From an uncultured Anaeroplasma sp. (lineage in GTDB: Bacteria; Bacillota_I; Bacilli_A; Acholeplasmatales; Anaeroplasmataceae), in NCBI GenBank assembly GCA_934216145.1, contig CAKQBG010000023.1, positions 1 to 29,947 of the forward strand: 29,947 nt of DNA, in the 5' to 3' direction. Below, piece by piece: positions 1 to 6,993 of the stretch (position 1 is the first letter of the stretch; every line of letters starts with the position of its first letter). The notes under the pieces were generated by a model that did not search any database, was not told the origin of the DNA, and saw only the letters and a program-made list of their open reading frames with translations. Made by a program: the position numbers and the translations under genes.

Positions 1-42
1 ATCATATTCTTTTTCATATAATTTTGAATAATTTGAAGACAT
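1..42 (-). CDS. N-terminal start of an unidentified gene, cut by the window edge
   Basis: Only 14 codons are visible, reading M-S-S-N-Y-S-K-L-Y-E-K-E-Y-D, and the frame runs off the left edge. The start is supported by an AAAGGTGGTG ribosome site 5 nt upstream of the ATG at 42. TATAAT-like hexamers at about 68-78 could be its -10, but no clear -35 precedes them. The protein is too short to name. It is leftward, downstream of typA and separated from it by the typA terminator, so it is probably transcribed on its own. Confidence 0.6.
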   Translation of the reverse strand, partial: MSSNYSKLYEKEYD

Positions 43-248
43 TTGTAGCACCACCTTTATGATTAAATTATATTATATTTTATACATAAATAAAATAGTT
101 CGAAAGTGGGTAAAAATGAGATTGCTGTAAATTGATAAAAAAAATTATTATAGAACGCGTGAAAATGTTTTCACAAACTCAAAAAAATGAAAAAAAGACT
201 CAAAAAAAGGGAATGTGGATAACTTTTTAACCAACATCCCCAAACCAG

Positions 249-274
249 TTACCTATTTACGAGTGAACTGTAAC
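249..274. repeat. 26-bp dispersed repeat, copy 1
   Basis: The sequence TTACCTATTTACGA, then G, then TGAACTGTAAC recurs at 4915-4940 with one mismatch (A for G). It lies in the 268-nt gap between the partial gene at the left edge and typA. The second copy abuts a broken IS66-type element, so both may be remnants of an IS end. No transposase is near this copy. The rest of the 43-300 gap shows a GTGAAAATGTTTTCAC palindrome at 159-174 and the typA terminator, and no gene. Confidence 0.6.
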
Positions 275-292
275 AAAAATCTTATCAAGAAT

Positions 293-325
293 AAGAAAAA
301 AAGGAAAATCCTATTGATTTTCCTT
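293..325 (-). terminator. intrinsic terminator of typA
   Basis: Read leftward, AAGGAAAATC pairs with GATTTTCCTT around a 5-nt loop, and a run of seven T follows. The loop holds the typA TAG stop codon, so the hairpin overlaps the end of the gene. Confidence 0.85.
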
Positions 326-2143
326 TTCTGCTCTTACCTTTGCATCATATTTTTTACGTTCTACTGTATCAAGAATCTTTTTTCTTAAACGAATATGCTT
401 AGGAGTTATCTCTACAAGCTCATCTTCATTAATAAATTCTAAACAAGCTTCAAGAGTTAATACTCTTGGCTTCTTTAATACTACTGTCATATCCTTATTA
501 GAAGAACGTGTATTTGTTTGTTGCTTAGCTTTAACTACGTTAACAGCCAAATCCATATCCTTGTTAGCTTCACCAACAATCATACCTTCATAGATATCCT
601 CACCCGGAGCGATAAACATACTACCTCTATCCTCTAAGGCACCAATTGAATAAGCAGTTGATTGACCTTGAGCCATAGATACTAATACACCAGTTGTTCT
701 TTCACCAACTGATACGCTTTCCATTGGTCTATAATCTAAGAAACTATGATTAATAATACCATAACCTTTTGTTAATGTCATAAAATCTGTATTAAAGCCG
801 ATTAAGCCACGAGATGGAATACTATAAATTAAACGAGTTTGAGTTTCAGTATTAGTCATTGTTTCAAGCATACCATGACGATTACCTAGCATTTCAATAA
901 TATTACCAGCATATTCATTAGGTAAGTCAATTACAGTATACTCATATGGTTCACATAATACGCCATCAATTTCTTTCATAATAACATGAGGACGAGATAC
1001 TTGGAATTCATATCCCTCTCTACGCATTGTTTCAATTAAAATACCTAAATGTAATTCACCACGACCAGAAACAATCCATTCCTCTGCTAGAGGTACACGG
1101 TTTACTCTTAATGAAACATCCTTTTGAACCTCACGGAATAAACGCTCTTCAATCTTTGTAGCAGTAACCATTTTACCATCTAATCCACAGAATGGAGATG
1201 AGTTAGTACCAAATGTCATTTGGACTGTTGGTTCTGAAATATGAATCTTCTCTAGAGGCTCTTCCTTACCTTGAGTACAAATAGTTTCACCAACTGAAAT
1301 ATCACCAAGACCAGATACTGCAACGATATCTCCTGCATAGCCTTCCTTTATTTCAATTCTATCAAGTCCTAAGAATCCATATAGCTTTTGAACTCTAAAG
1401 CTCTTAATAGAACCATCAAGTCTACAACAAGAAACAACCTCACCTGACTTAATAGTACCACGAGTAATTCTACCAATACCAATACGACCAACGAAATCAG
1501 TATAATCTAACAAAGCTGGTTGGAATTGAAGTGGAGCATCCTTATCCATCTTTGGAGCAGGAATTTGATCTATAATCATATCTAGAAGAGGCTCCATACC
1601 TGGTTTTTGAGTTGAAGGGTCAGAATCTAATGAGCATGTATTATTTACTGCTGATGCAAAGCATACAGGGAAATCTAATTCATCTTCATCACAGCCTAAA
1701 TCGATAAATAGCTCTAATACCTCATCAATAACCTCAAGTGGTCTAGCACTTGGCTTATCAACCTTGTTGATAACAACTATTGGCTTTAAATGAGCTTCAA
1801 AGGCTTTCTTTAAAACGAATCTTGTTTGAGGCATTGTTCCTTCATATGCGTCAACTACTAAAACTACACCATCAACCATTTTCATAATTCTTTCTACTTC
1901 TCCTGAGAAGTCAGCATGACCTGGAGTATCTAGAATATTAATTTTTGTATTTTTATATGTAATTGCTGTATTCTTAGCTAGAATAGTAATTCCTCTTTCA
2001 CGCTCTAAAGCATTTGAGTCCATTACTCTTTCTTGTACAACCTGATTATCTCTAAAAGTGTGAGAGCTTCTTAAAAGCTTATCTACTAATGTAGTTTTAC
2101 CATGGTCAACATGGGCTATAATTGCAACATTTCTAATATCCAT
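311..2143 (-). CDS. typA: ribosome-associated GTPase TypA/BipA
   Basis: A 610-residue translational GTPase, the usual TypA length. It binds the 70S ribosome and helps 50S assembly and stress or cold growth. The G domain carries the P-loop AHVDHGKTT (about residues 10-18), the switch I segment RERGITI, DTPGHADF and NKVDKP. An EF-Tu-like barrel, the EF-G-like domains and the TypA C-terminal domain follow (RGLIGFNTDFMTLTKGYG, then the lysine-rich end). The start has an AGGGTGA ribosome site. The gene is transcribed alone, divergent from plsC, with its own promoter and terminator. Nothing is missing. Confidence 0.97.
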   Translation of the reverse strand: MDIRNVAIIAHVDHGKTTLVDKLLRSSHTFRDNQVVQERVMDSNALERERGITILAKNTAITYKNTKINILDTPGHADFSGEVERIMKMVDGVVLVVDAYEGTMPQTRFVLKKAFEAHLKPIVVINKVDKPSARPLEVIDEVLELFIDLGCDEDELDFPVCFASAVNNTCSLDSDPSTQKPGMEPLLDMIIDQIPAPKMDKDAPLQFQPALLDYTDFVGRIGIGRITRGTIKSGEVVSCCRLDGSIKSFRVQKLYGFLGLDRIEIKEGYAGDIVAVSGLGDISVGETICTQGKEEPLEKIHISEPTVQMTFGTNSSPFCGLDGKMVTATKIEERLFREVQKDVSLRVNRVPLAEEWIVSGRGELHLGILIETMRREGYEFQVSRPHVIMKEIDGVLCEPYEYTVIDLPNEYAGNIIEMLGNRHGMLETMTNTETQTRLIYSIPSRGLIGFNTDFMTLTKGYGIINHSFLDYRPMESVSVGERTTGVLVSMAQGQSTAYSIGALEDRGSMFIAPGEDIYEGMIVGEANKDMDLAVNVVKAKQQTNTRSSNKDMTVVLKKPRVLTLEACLEFINEDELVEITPKHIRLRKKILDTVERKKYDAKVRAEKENQ

Positions 2144-2178
2144 AAAATCACCCTATCTATTTTTTTCAAAACATAAAT

Positions 2179-2184
2179 ATTATA
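2179..2184 (-). promoter_or_regulatory. extended -10 promoter of typA
   Basis: Reading leftward there is TGTTATAAT (TGN plus TATAAT), about 36 nt before the typA start. No good -35 lies 16-18 nt upstream, so the extended -10 probably carries recognition. Confidence 0.55.
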
Positions 2185-2351
2185 ACAAATTAATATATAA
2201 AATATATTAAGAAAACGTTATTATTTTAAAAAAGTTATTATATATTTATAAATTAATATTACATAAATAGTAGTTTTCAGTAAATATCACTTATTATTAT
2301 AGACATTTTTTGCCATTTTTTACTATATTTTTTAAAAATGATAGTGTAAAT

Positions 2352-2380
2352 TTGCTTTATTTTAAAAAAAATAGTATAAT
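2352..2380 (+). promoter_or_regulatory. sigma-A promoter of plsC-dagK
   Basis: TTGCTT (2352-2357), a 17-bp spacer and TATAAT (2375-2380). Transcription should start near 2387. That excludes the ATG codons further upstream in the plsC frame and supports 2409 as its start. Confidence 0.8.
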
Positions 2381-2408
2381 GGTCTCAATCTTTAATGGTG
2401 GTGAAGTT

Positions 2409-3227
2409 ATGATTTTACTTACAATTTTCTCGATACTAGGTATAATATCAGGCGTATCGATTTTCTTTTTAATGGGACAATTCAATTGGTATAATTATTT
2501 AATCCTTCTATTATTAGTAGGTGGTTCAATATTAATTATTATTGCGATATACGCCCTACTACTATTAATTTTATCATTATTAGTTAGTAATAAAAACGAT
2601 GTAAAGAAAATACCTAAGTTCTATTCCTTCATAGTAAGAGAAACAGCTTCATTATTATTAATTTTAATGAATGTTAGAGTTACCGTTATAGGAAAAGAAA
2701 AGCTTCCTACTAAGCACGCTCTATACGTTTCAAATCATATATCTGGTTTTGACGCAATGGTTGTAATGAGATATGTAAAATCTAGACCACTAGCAGTTGT
2801 TACAAAGATAGAATTTTTAAATAGACCAATTACAGGACATCTATTCCATCAAGCTGGATTTATTCATATTAATAGAAGTGATGATTATCAGGCTGCTAAA
2901 GCTCTAGTAAAGGGAATTGAATATATGAGACATGATGAGGCTAGTGTTTATATTTGTCCTGAAGGTACAAGAAATCATAATCTTGATGATTTATTACCTT
3001 ATCATGCAGGTTCTTTTAAAATGGCCTATAAAGCTAAAAAACCTATAGTTGTTTTAGCAATAAAAAATACAAATATTATTAAAAAGAATCATATACTAAA
3101 GCCTACTCATGTAATTTTTGAGGTTGTTAGAGTATATGAATATGATGAATACAAGAACATTAATACTAATGATCTTGCAGAACAAATTAGAGTAGAAACT
3201 CTTAAGGCATTAAAGGAGTTAAAGTAA
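2409..3227 (+). CDS. plsC: 1-acylglycerol-3-phosphate acyltransferase (PlsC family)
   Basis: About 272 residues. PlsC-type enzymes transfer an acyl chain to lysophosphatidic acid to make phosphatidic acid at the membrane. The N-terminus has two hydrophobic segments (starting MILLTIFSILGIISG, then LILLLLVGGSILIIIAIYALL). The family motifs follow: NHISGFD (NHX4D catalytic box), FIHINRSD (block II) and CPEGTRN (EGTR block III). The frame is open from 2310, but the promoter at 2352-2380 and the GGTGGTGA ribosome site select the ATG at 2409. Its stop overlaps the next start as TAATG, so translation of the pair is probably coupled. The exact acyl acceptor is inferred from the family. Confidence 0.9.
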   Translation: MILLTIFSILGIISGVSIFFLMGQFNWYNYLILLLLVGGSILIIIAIYALLLLILSLLVSNKNDVKKIPKFYSFIVRETASLLLILMNVRVTVIGKEKLPTKHALYVSNHISGFDAMVVMRYVKSRPLAVVTKIEFLNRPITGHLFHQAGFIHINRSDDYQAAKALVKGIEYMRHDEASVYICPEGTRNHNLDDLLPYHAGSFKMAYKAKKPIVVLAIKNTNIIKKNHILKPTHVIFEVVRVYEYDEYKNINTNDLAEQIRVETLKALKELK

Positions 3228-4063
3228 TGAAATATTTATTATTCAATCCTCTAGCTAATAATTTTAAAGCTAAAGATACTATTAGTGAAATCGAAAAATT
3301 ACATTCTAATTATGATTATAATAAACTTGATATCACTAAAATAAGCTTTGATGATTTCTTCACAAATTTAAAGGAAAATGATACTATTACTATTTTAGGT
3401 GGAGATGGAACTCTTTCTATTTTCGCTAGTGCTTATCAAAAATATAAGCCTACTAATTCTATTTATTTATATCAGGGTGGCTCTGGTAATGATTTTATAA
3501 ATGATATTAATGTTAATTCTAAAGAAGTATTAATAAATAAGTATTTAGTTCATTTACCACATGTTATTGTTAATGACAAAGAATATTATTTTATTAATGG
3601 TATCGGCTATGGAATTGATGGAGCTGTTTGTGAGGAAGCTGATATTTTAAAAGAAAAAGGCACAAAGAAGATAAATTATACAATGCTAGCAGTAAAGCTA
3701 TTATTAGGTAAATTTAAAACCTATAATGCTAAAATAACAGTTGATGGTGTATCAAGTGAATTTAAGCATGTATGGCTTGCGGCCGGAATGAATGGTAGAT
3801 TTTATGGTGGCGGAATGATGGTCGCACCTAATCAGGATAGATTTTCAGGTCAATTAAGCCTTGTAACCATGTTTAGTAAAAGTAGACTAAAGGCTTTAAT
3901 ATCATTTAGATTAATCTTTTCTGGTAAATTAGCCCAAAAAGAAAAAATGGTAAAAACCTTCAAGGGTAAAAGAATAGAGGTCCAATTTGATAGACCTTGT
4001 GCTTTACAAATTGACGGTGAAGTAATTAAAAATGTTACAAAATATGTAGCATACTATGATTAA
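3227..4063 (+). CDS. dagK: diacylglycerol kinase-like lipid kinase (DagK/YegS family)
   Basis: 278 residues with the DAGK catalytic fold: an N-terminal nucleotide-binding part with GGDGTL and GGSGNDF, and a C-terminal beta domain ending near LQIDGEV. Family members phosphorylate diacylglycerol or a related lipid with ATP, recycling it to phosphatidic acid. Coupling to plsC fits a phospholipid role. The protein starts near MKYLLFNPLA and is slightly shorter than the usual ~300 residues. DagB, YegS and sphingosine-kinase-like relatives share these motifs, so the lipid substrate is not certain. The last codons and stop lie within an 18-bp sequence repeated at 6921-6938. Confidence 0.82.
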   Translation: MKYLLFNPLANNFKAKDTISEIEKLHSNYDYNKLDITKISFDDFFTNLKENDTITILGGDGTLSIFASAYQKYKPTNSIYLYQGGSGNDFINDINVNSKEVLINKYLVHLPHVIVNDKEYYFINGIGYGIDGAVCEEADILKEKGTKKINYTMLAVKLLLGKFKTYNAKITVDGVSSEFKHVWLAAGMNGRFYGGGMMVAPNQDRFSGQLSLVTMFSKSRLKALISFRLIFSGKLAQKEKMVKTFKGKRIEVQFDRPCALQIDGEVIKNVTKYVAYYD

Positions 4064-4072
4064 AAATATTTA
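4055..4072 (+). repeat. 18-bp direct repeat flanking the accessory island, copy 1
   Basis: TATGATTAAAAATATTTA spans the dagK stop codon and recurs exactly, in the same orientation, at 6921-6938. The two copies bracket all IS remnants and the XRE/secreted-protein pair. Confidence 0.75.
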
Positions 4073-4149
4073 TTATAAGCGTTAAAAATGAAACGGTATG
4101 CACTTTCAAACACCAGTTATGGTATTTACAGTATTAAATAAAATGAAAA

Positions 4150-4181
4150 ATCCTCAACGAAATGTTGGGGATATTTTTTTC
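4150..4181 (+). terminator. terminator downstream of dagK
   Basis: ATCCTCAAC pairs with GTTGGGGAT (one G-T pair) around GAAAT, followed by ATTTTTTTC. Confidence 0.8.
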
Positions 4182-4194
4182 TACAACACGAAAT

Positions 4195-4214
4195 AGCCTA
4201 AATTAGGCTTTTTT
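4195..4214 (+). terminator. second terminator-like palindrome
   Basis: AGCCTAA-A-TTAGGCT is perfectly palindromic and runs into seven T. It lies just beyond the 3' end of the leftward IS66 remnant, so it could belong to that element rather than to dagK. Confidence 0.6.
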
Positions 4215-4227
4215 TCACCTTTAGGCT

Positions 4228-4482
4228 TTATGGCAATGTTTTAGAATATGGTAGAAGATTTCTAACAGTTTCTTCATCAAGTTTATCTTTTTCTGAATTC
4301 TTTATAATTTTTGCCATATTATTAAATACATATATTAAATATTCATTTACATTTAGTTGATTTGCTATTGCTGTTTCTACAATACTATATATGAATGTAG
4401 ATACCTCAACACCAACTTCTGAAACGCAAAATAAAAAGTTTTTTCTTTCTAAAATCAGGGACTTCGCTGCGCGTTCTGACGA
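4228..4482 (-). pseudogene. IS66-family transposase (TnpC), C-terminal remnant
   Basis: The leftward frame reads SERAAKSLILERKN, then FLFCVSEVGVEVSTFIYSIVE, then TAIANQLNVNEYL, and ends NLLPYSKTLP before a stop at 4228. This matches the canonical IS66 TnpC end (NNxAERAIRPFVIGRKN, then GA.AS..IYS..ETAKAN.L.P..YL). The glutamate in SERA is the position of the last catalytic acid. Only about 84 codons remain. The frame is closed by a stop at 4483-4485, so the rest of the transposase and its accessory genes are gone. It lies back to back with a second IS66-type end on the plus strand. It is not functional. Confidence 0.8.
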
Positions 4483-4502
4483 TTATGCTGAATTGAGGAT
4501 AA

Positions 4503-4850
4503 TCGCCAGAAAGGTATGACAAACTGATTGAATTATGGGGAAAAGAACTAGAAGGAGAATCAAAAATAATATATAAAGAGGAATTCAAATTATATAATAG
4601 AATGAAAGGAAAACATAAAGAGGAAATACTATTTTTTATAAATGATTTTAAGATTCCTTTCTCGAATAACAATGCGGAAGCAAATCAACGTGGTATAAAG
4701 ATTAAACAGAAACTAGGAAAATTTAGATCACTAGAAGGTGCAAAGAATCATTGTAAAATTAAAAGTTATATTCTAACATTGAAGAAAAGAAAAATTTCAA
4801 TTTTAGATTCTATAAAAGCTATATTATCAGGTAAACCAGTTTTAGCATAA
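4503..4850 (+). pseudogene. IS66-family transposase of a second subtype, C-terminal remnant
   Basis: The frame opens directly after a TAA at 4500-4502 and reads SPERYDKLIELWGKELEGES, later PFSNNNAEANQRGIKIKQKL and GKFRSLEGAKNHCKIKSYIL, ending SGKPVLA. NNNAEANQRGIKIKQK-G-FRSLEGA matches the DDE C-terminal block of IS66 transposases of the type ending D/NNxAERxLRxxKVKQKxSGGFRSxEGA. Its sequence differs from the neighbour at 4228-4482, so two separate elements contributed. About 115 codons remain of a protein normally above 400. The first ATG in frame (4602) is internal to the homology and is not a real start. Confidence 0.8.
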
Positions 4851-4852
4851 AA

Positions 4853-4916
4853 AAAACCAATGGAAGGTTACACAAAGTCATTTTTGTGTAGGGTTTTTCC
4901 ATTGGTTTTATTTTTT
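4853..4916 (+). terminator. long hairpin terminator after the IS66 remnant
   Basis: AAAACCAATGGAA (4853-4865) pairs with TTCCATTGGTTTT (4897-4909). Inside, ACACAAA pairs with TTTGTGT. A T-rich run follows. The arms are A-rich on the other side as well, so it may also serve the leftward secreted-protein gene that ends at 4940. Confidence 0.75.
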
Positions 4917-4940
4917 ACCTATTTACGAATGAACTGTAAC
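4915..4940. repeat. 26-bp dispersed repeat, copy 2
   Basis: 25 of 26 bases match 249-274. It lies between the hairpin of the IS66 remnant and the stop codon of the secreted-protein gene, the place expected for an IS terminus. Its outer bases are GTTAC/GTAAC, a short inverted match. Confidence 0.6.
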
Positions 4941-6004
4941 TAAATTGTATATGTAATATTATAATTGAAATTCACTGTCTTGTCATTCCAAAACCAAAAG
5001 TCATCTCTAACCATTTGAATTGTTCTTACATCAGACATATCAACCAAAGCAGCATTGCTACGATTTTCTCTGATTACATAGATTGCAGTTTGCATTGATT
5101 GATTTATATTGTATGAGTACCAAGGATCATCTTCAGTCCACGGATCAACATATTCAAATTCAATATTTACTTCGTCATTCGCCATATTTCCTTTATCATA
5201 TACTTTTGGAGATTGTAAAATCGTTGAATATGAAGAAGAAACTCCCGCACTAACTTTTGCTGAATAATCAGAGCCAATTTCAGCACTCAAATCAGAGCCG
5301 TAAGAAATTGTCATTTCAGGATTTTTAGATTTAGGTTGATAATCTCTTAATTGAATTTGGTCACTATTCGGGTTGAATTTATAAATCAACTTGCTTGTTC
5401 TGAAATCATCAGTATCATCATTATTTGGAGCAACGTATGTTTCGTGTGCGATTAAATAATAACGGTAATTGTTAGTTAAGATTCTAAAACTTGAATACCA
5501 TTCTGAGTAGTCTCCATAGTGAACTCCGTCATAGTCTAAACTCCAAGTAAATTTTTGAGACACAACCGATTTCCAAGAATCACCGATAGTCATACTCACG
5601 ATAGAACGTTCATTTGCGTTTTGGTAATCGCGTTGAATACTGCCGCTTTCAAGTTCTTCTTTGGCTTCATCAACCATTTTGTCTAAATATTCGTTTGTTG
5701 TAAAATTCGTTCCGATTAAATAACCTTCGCCTACAACTCCTTCTTCTACTTCATAGAAATATTTACCTAAAACTTTTCCGTCAACGTCAACTTCTTCTAC
5801 TTCGTCAGTTTCTGATAAACGTGATACTGAGTTATTTACATATTCAATTTTGCTTTCATCTACTGGTTGATAGAAAATAGTACCCATGTATGAATCATCA
5901 TAGTTCGCTACGGAAATTGTGTCCAATCTCTCAACCGGTTGAACTAAAACATTTTCTGTTGTTACAGGAGCAGCCGTAGCAGTCATTCCCACTCCTAAAA
6001 ACAA
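4940..6004 (-). CDS. secreted protein with amphipathic beta-hairpin-like segment; start apparently frameshifted
   Basis: I do not recognise the family. The frame gives 354 residues from a TTG at 6004, but the reading continues upstream without an ATG (FKICFIATTLFLGVG, then MTATAAP), which is clearly a signal peptide cleaved after TAA. The ATG with the best AGAAGGAGG site is at 6036, one frame off. It stops after 13 codons. One extra A in the AAAA run at 6025-6028 would join that ATG to MISKICFIATTLFLGVG. Residues 238-260 are six tandem tetrapeptides of the form x-hydrophobic-S/G-A/S (DLSA, EIGS, DYSA, KVSA, GVSS, SYST), the alternation seen in pore-forming beta hairpins. The C-terminus is aromatic and beta-like (DDFWFWNDKTVNFNYNITYT). 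GC and codon use look higher than in flanking genes. It is downstream of, and overlaps, the XRE regulator. Confidence 0.6.
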   Translation of the reverse strand: MFLGVGMTATAAPVTTENVLVQPVERLDTISVANYDDSYMGTIFYQPVDESKIEYVNNSVSRLSETDEVEEVDVDGKVLGKYFYEVEEGVVGEGYLIGTNFTTNEYLDKMVDEAKEELESGSIQRDYQNANERSIVSMTIGDSWKSVVSQKFTWSLDYDGVHYGDYSEWYSSFRILTNNYRYYLIAHETYVAPNNDDTDDFRTSKLIYKFNPNSDQIQLRDYQPKSKNPEMTISYGSDLSAEIGSDYSAKVSAGVSSSYSTILQSPKVYDKGNMANDEVNIEFEYVDPWTEDDPWYSYNINQSMQTAIYVIRENRSNAALVDMSDVRTIQMVRDDFWFWNDKTVNFNYNITYTI

Positions 6005-6032
6005 AGTTGTCGCAATAAAGCAAATTTTGAAA

Positions 6033-6542
6033 TCATTTATTTTTCCTCCTTCTCAAAAACACTAGAAGCGAGGAAACAATACCGAAAGTTGAGATAAGAA
6101 CAAAGATACGAAACCAAGTTCCGCTTGACACCCAAAAACGAATATACCACCAAAGGAACGAATCTTTTTGATTCCAATATAGCGGATTTAAGAGTGCGTA
6201 AATAAACAATCCAACAAATGCAACCGTAGAAGTAACAAGCGTTATCAAAAGGATAATATCTTTCTTATCTAACAAGTGGTCTTTTTCTTTTATTATGGTT
6301 GTTTCTTTTTCGTGGATAACACTTTCTGCTTTTTCTTCTTTGGCAACTTTGCCGGTAATTAAATAATCCAAATCAACCTCAAATAATTCTGCCATAGAGT
6401 TTAAACAATCAAGGCTCGGCTCACATACGTTCTGTTCCCATTTTGCAACCGCCTGACGAGACATATTCAAATGGGCTGCCAACTTCTCTTGCGAGTAGCC
6501 TTTCTTCTTTCGTAAGTCTTGTATTCTTTCGCCAACTGTCAT
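6033..6542 (-). CDS. XRE-family regulator with C-terminal membrane segments
   Basis: 169 residues. Residues 1-62 are a Cro/C1-type helix-turn-helix (GERIQDLRKKKGYSQEKLAA, then SRQAVAKWEQNVCEPSLDCL). A charged linker follows, then two hydrophobic segments (IILLITLVTSTVAFVGLFIY and FRIFVLISTFGIVSSLLVFL) and a basic end RRRKNK. This suggests a membrane-tethered DNA-binding protein. The frame is open to an ATG at 6587, but the promoter -10 lies at 6586-6591, so that ATG is not transcribed. The ATG at 6542 has a GTGAGGA site. The end of the gene encodes the ribosome site of the secreted-protein gene, and the TGA overlaps an ATG (ATGA). Regulation of the secreted protein is inferred from this layout. 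Confidence 0.82.
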   Translation of the reverse strand: MTVGERIQDLRKKKGYSQEKLAAHLNMSRQAVAKWEQNVCEPSLDCLNSMAELFEVDLDYLITGKVAKEEKAESVIHEKETTIIKEKDHLLDKKDIILLITLVTSTVAFVGLFIYALLNPLYWNQKDSFLWWYIRFWVSSGTWFRIFVLISTFGIVSSLLVFLRRRKNK

Positions 6543-6585
6543 AATATAGTCCTCACTCTCTGGTTCTCTTGCATTATGCACAATC

Positions 6586-6614
6586 ATTATAATAAAATAT
6601 AAAAATTAAAACAA
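6586..6614 (-). promoter_or_regulatory. promoter of the XRE/secreted-protein pair
   Basis: Leftward TTGTTT (6609-6614), 17-bp spacer, TATAAT (6586-6591). The expected start near 6579 fits translation from 6542. Confidence 0.75.
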
Positions 6615-6719
6615 CCAACCACAAGTAGCATATTGTATAAATCTTGGATCATTTTTGATATTTTAGCATTTTTCACCAAAAAAATCAATAAAACGGCTCT
6701 TTACAAGGCAAAAAGCAAA

Positions 6720-6740
6720 GCACGACTTTCTAGGTCGTGC
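6720..6740 (-). terminator. isolated hairpin with T-rich flank
   Basis: GCACGAC pairs with GTCGTGC around a 7-nt loop. Leftward it is followed by TTTGCTTTTTGCC. No gene ends into it now, so it is probably the leftover terminator of a lost leftward gene. It belongs to the gene-free stretch 6615-6993. Confidence 0.45.
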
Positions 6741-6868
6741 CTTATCTATCGTTATTAGGAGAAATAGAAACTATATACTTTTTTTGGGGGGCGCTCTCTC
6801 TATGAATAATCTCGGCATTTTCAAAGTGTGCAATAATTATTTTGGGAATGTAAATGCATTTGTAAACA

Positions 6869-6909
6869 CGAAATTGAGCCATAACCTTAAAAGAAAATTG
6901 AGCCGCCCC
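6869..6909. repeat. paired AAATTGAGCC motifs, possible IS end
   Basis: Two near-copies, CGAAATTGAGCCATAAC (6869-6885) and GAAAATTGAGCCGCCCC (6893-6909), are spaced 24 nt apart, just inside the right 18-bp direct repeat. Repeated short motifs near the terminus are typical of IS21-type elements. No IstA or IstB gene is present, so this is a tentative remnant. Confidence 0.35.
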
Positions 6910-6920
6910 TATTTACTTAT

Positions 6921-6938
6921 TATGATTAAAAATATTTA
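6921..6938 (+). repeat. 18-bp direct repeat flanking the accessory island, copy 2
   Basis: Exact copy of 4055-4072. It is followed within 10 nt by a bidirectional terminator, which looks like the original spacer between dagK and the dipeptidase gene. Confidence 0.75.
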
Positions 6939-6945
6939 ATATAAT

Positions 6946-6985
6946 AAAAAAGTCTCCTATTGATTTAATTAATAGGAGATTTTTT
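6946..6985. terminator. bidirectional terminator
   Basis: TCTCCTATT (6953-6961) pairs with AATAGGAGA (6971-6979). T runs follow on the right and A runs precede on the left, so it works in both directions. It now ends the leftward dipeptidase gene and probably once ended dagK as well. Confidence 0.85.
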
Positions 6986-6993
6986 ATTATATT

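Noticed and set aside
214..222. Perfect DnaA-box match TGTGGATAA downstream of typA
   Set aside because: Single site with no cluster, no dnaA or dnaN nearby; one match to a 9-mer in 30 kb is not unusual.
4406..4672. 88-codon leftward frame across the IS66 junction
   Set aside because: It runs antisense to the plus-strand IS66 remnant and out of frame with the leftward one; a shadow frame.
6802..6945. About 40-codon rightward frame through the AAATTGAGCC repeats, ending in the 18-bp repeat
   Set aside because: No good ribosome site, and the peptide simply translates the repeated motifs of the possible IS end.
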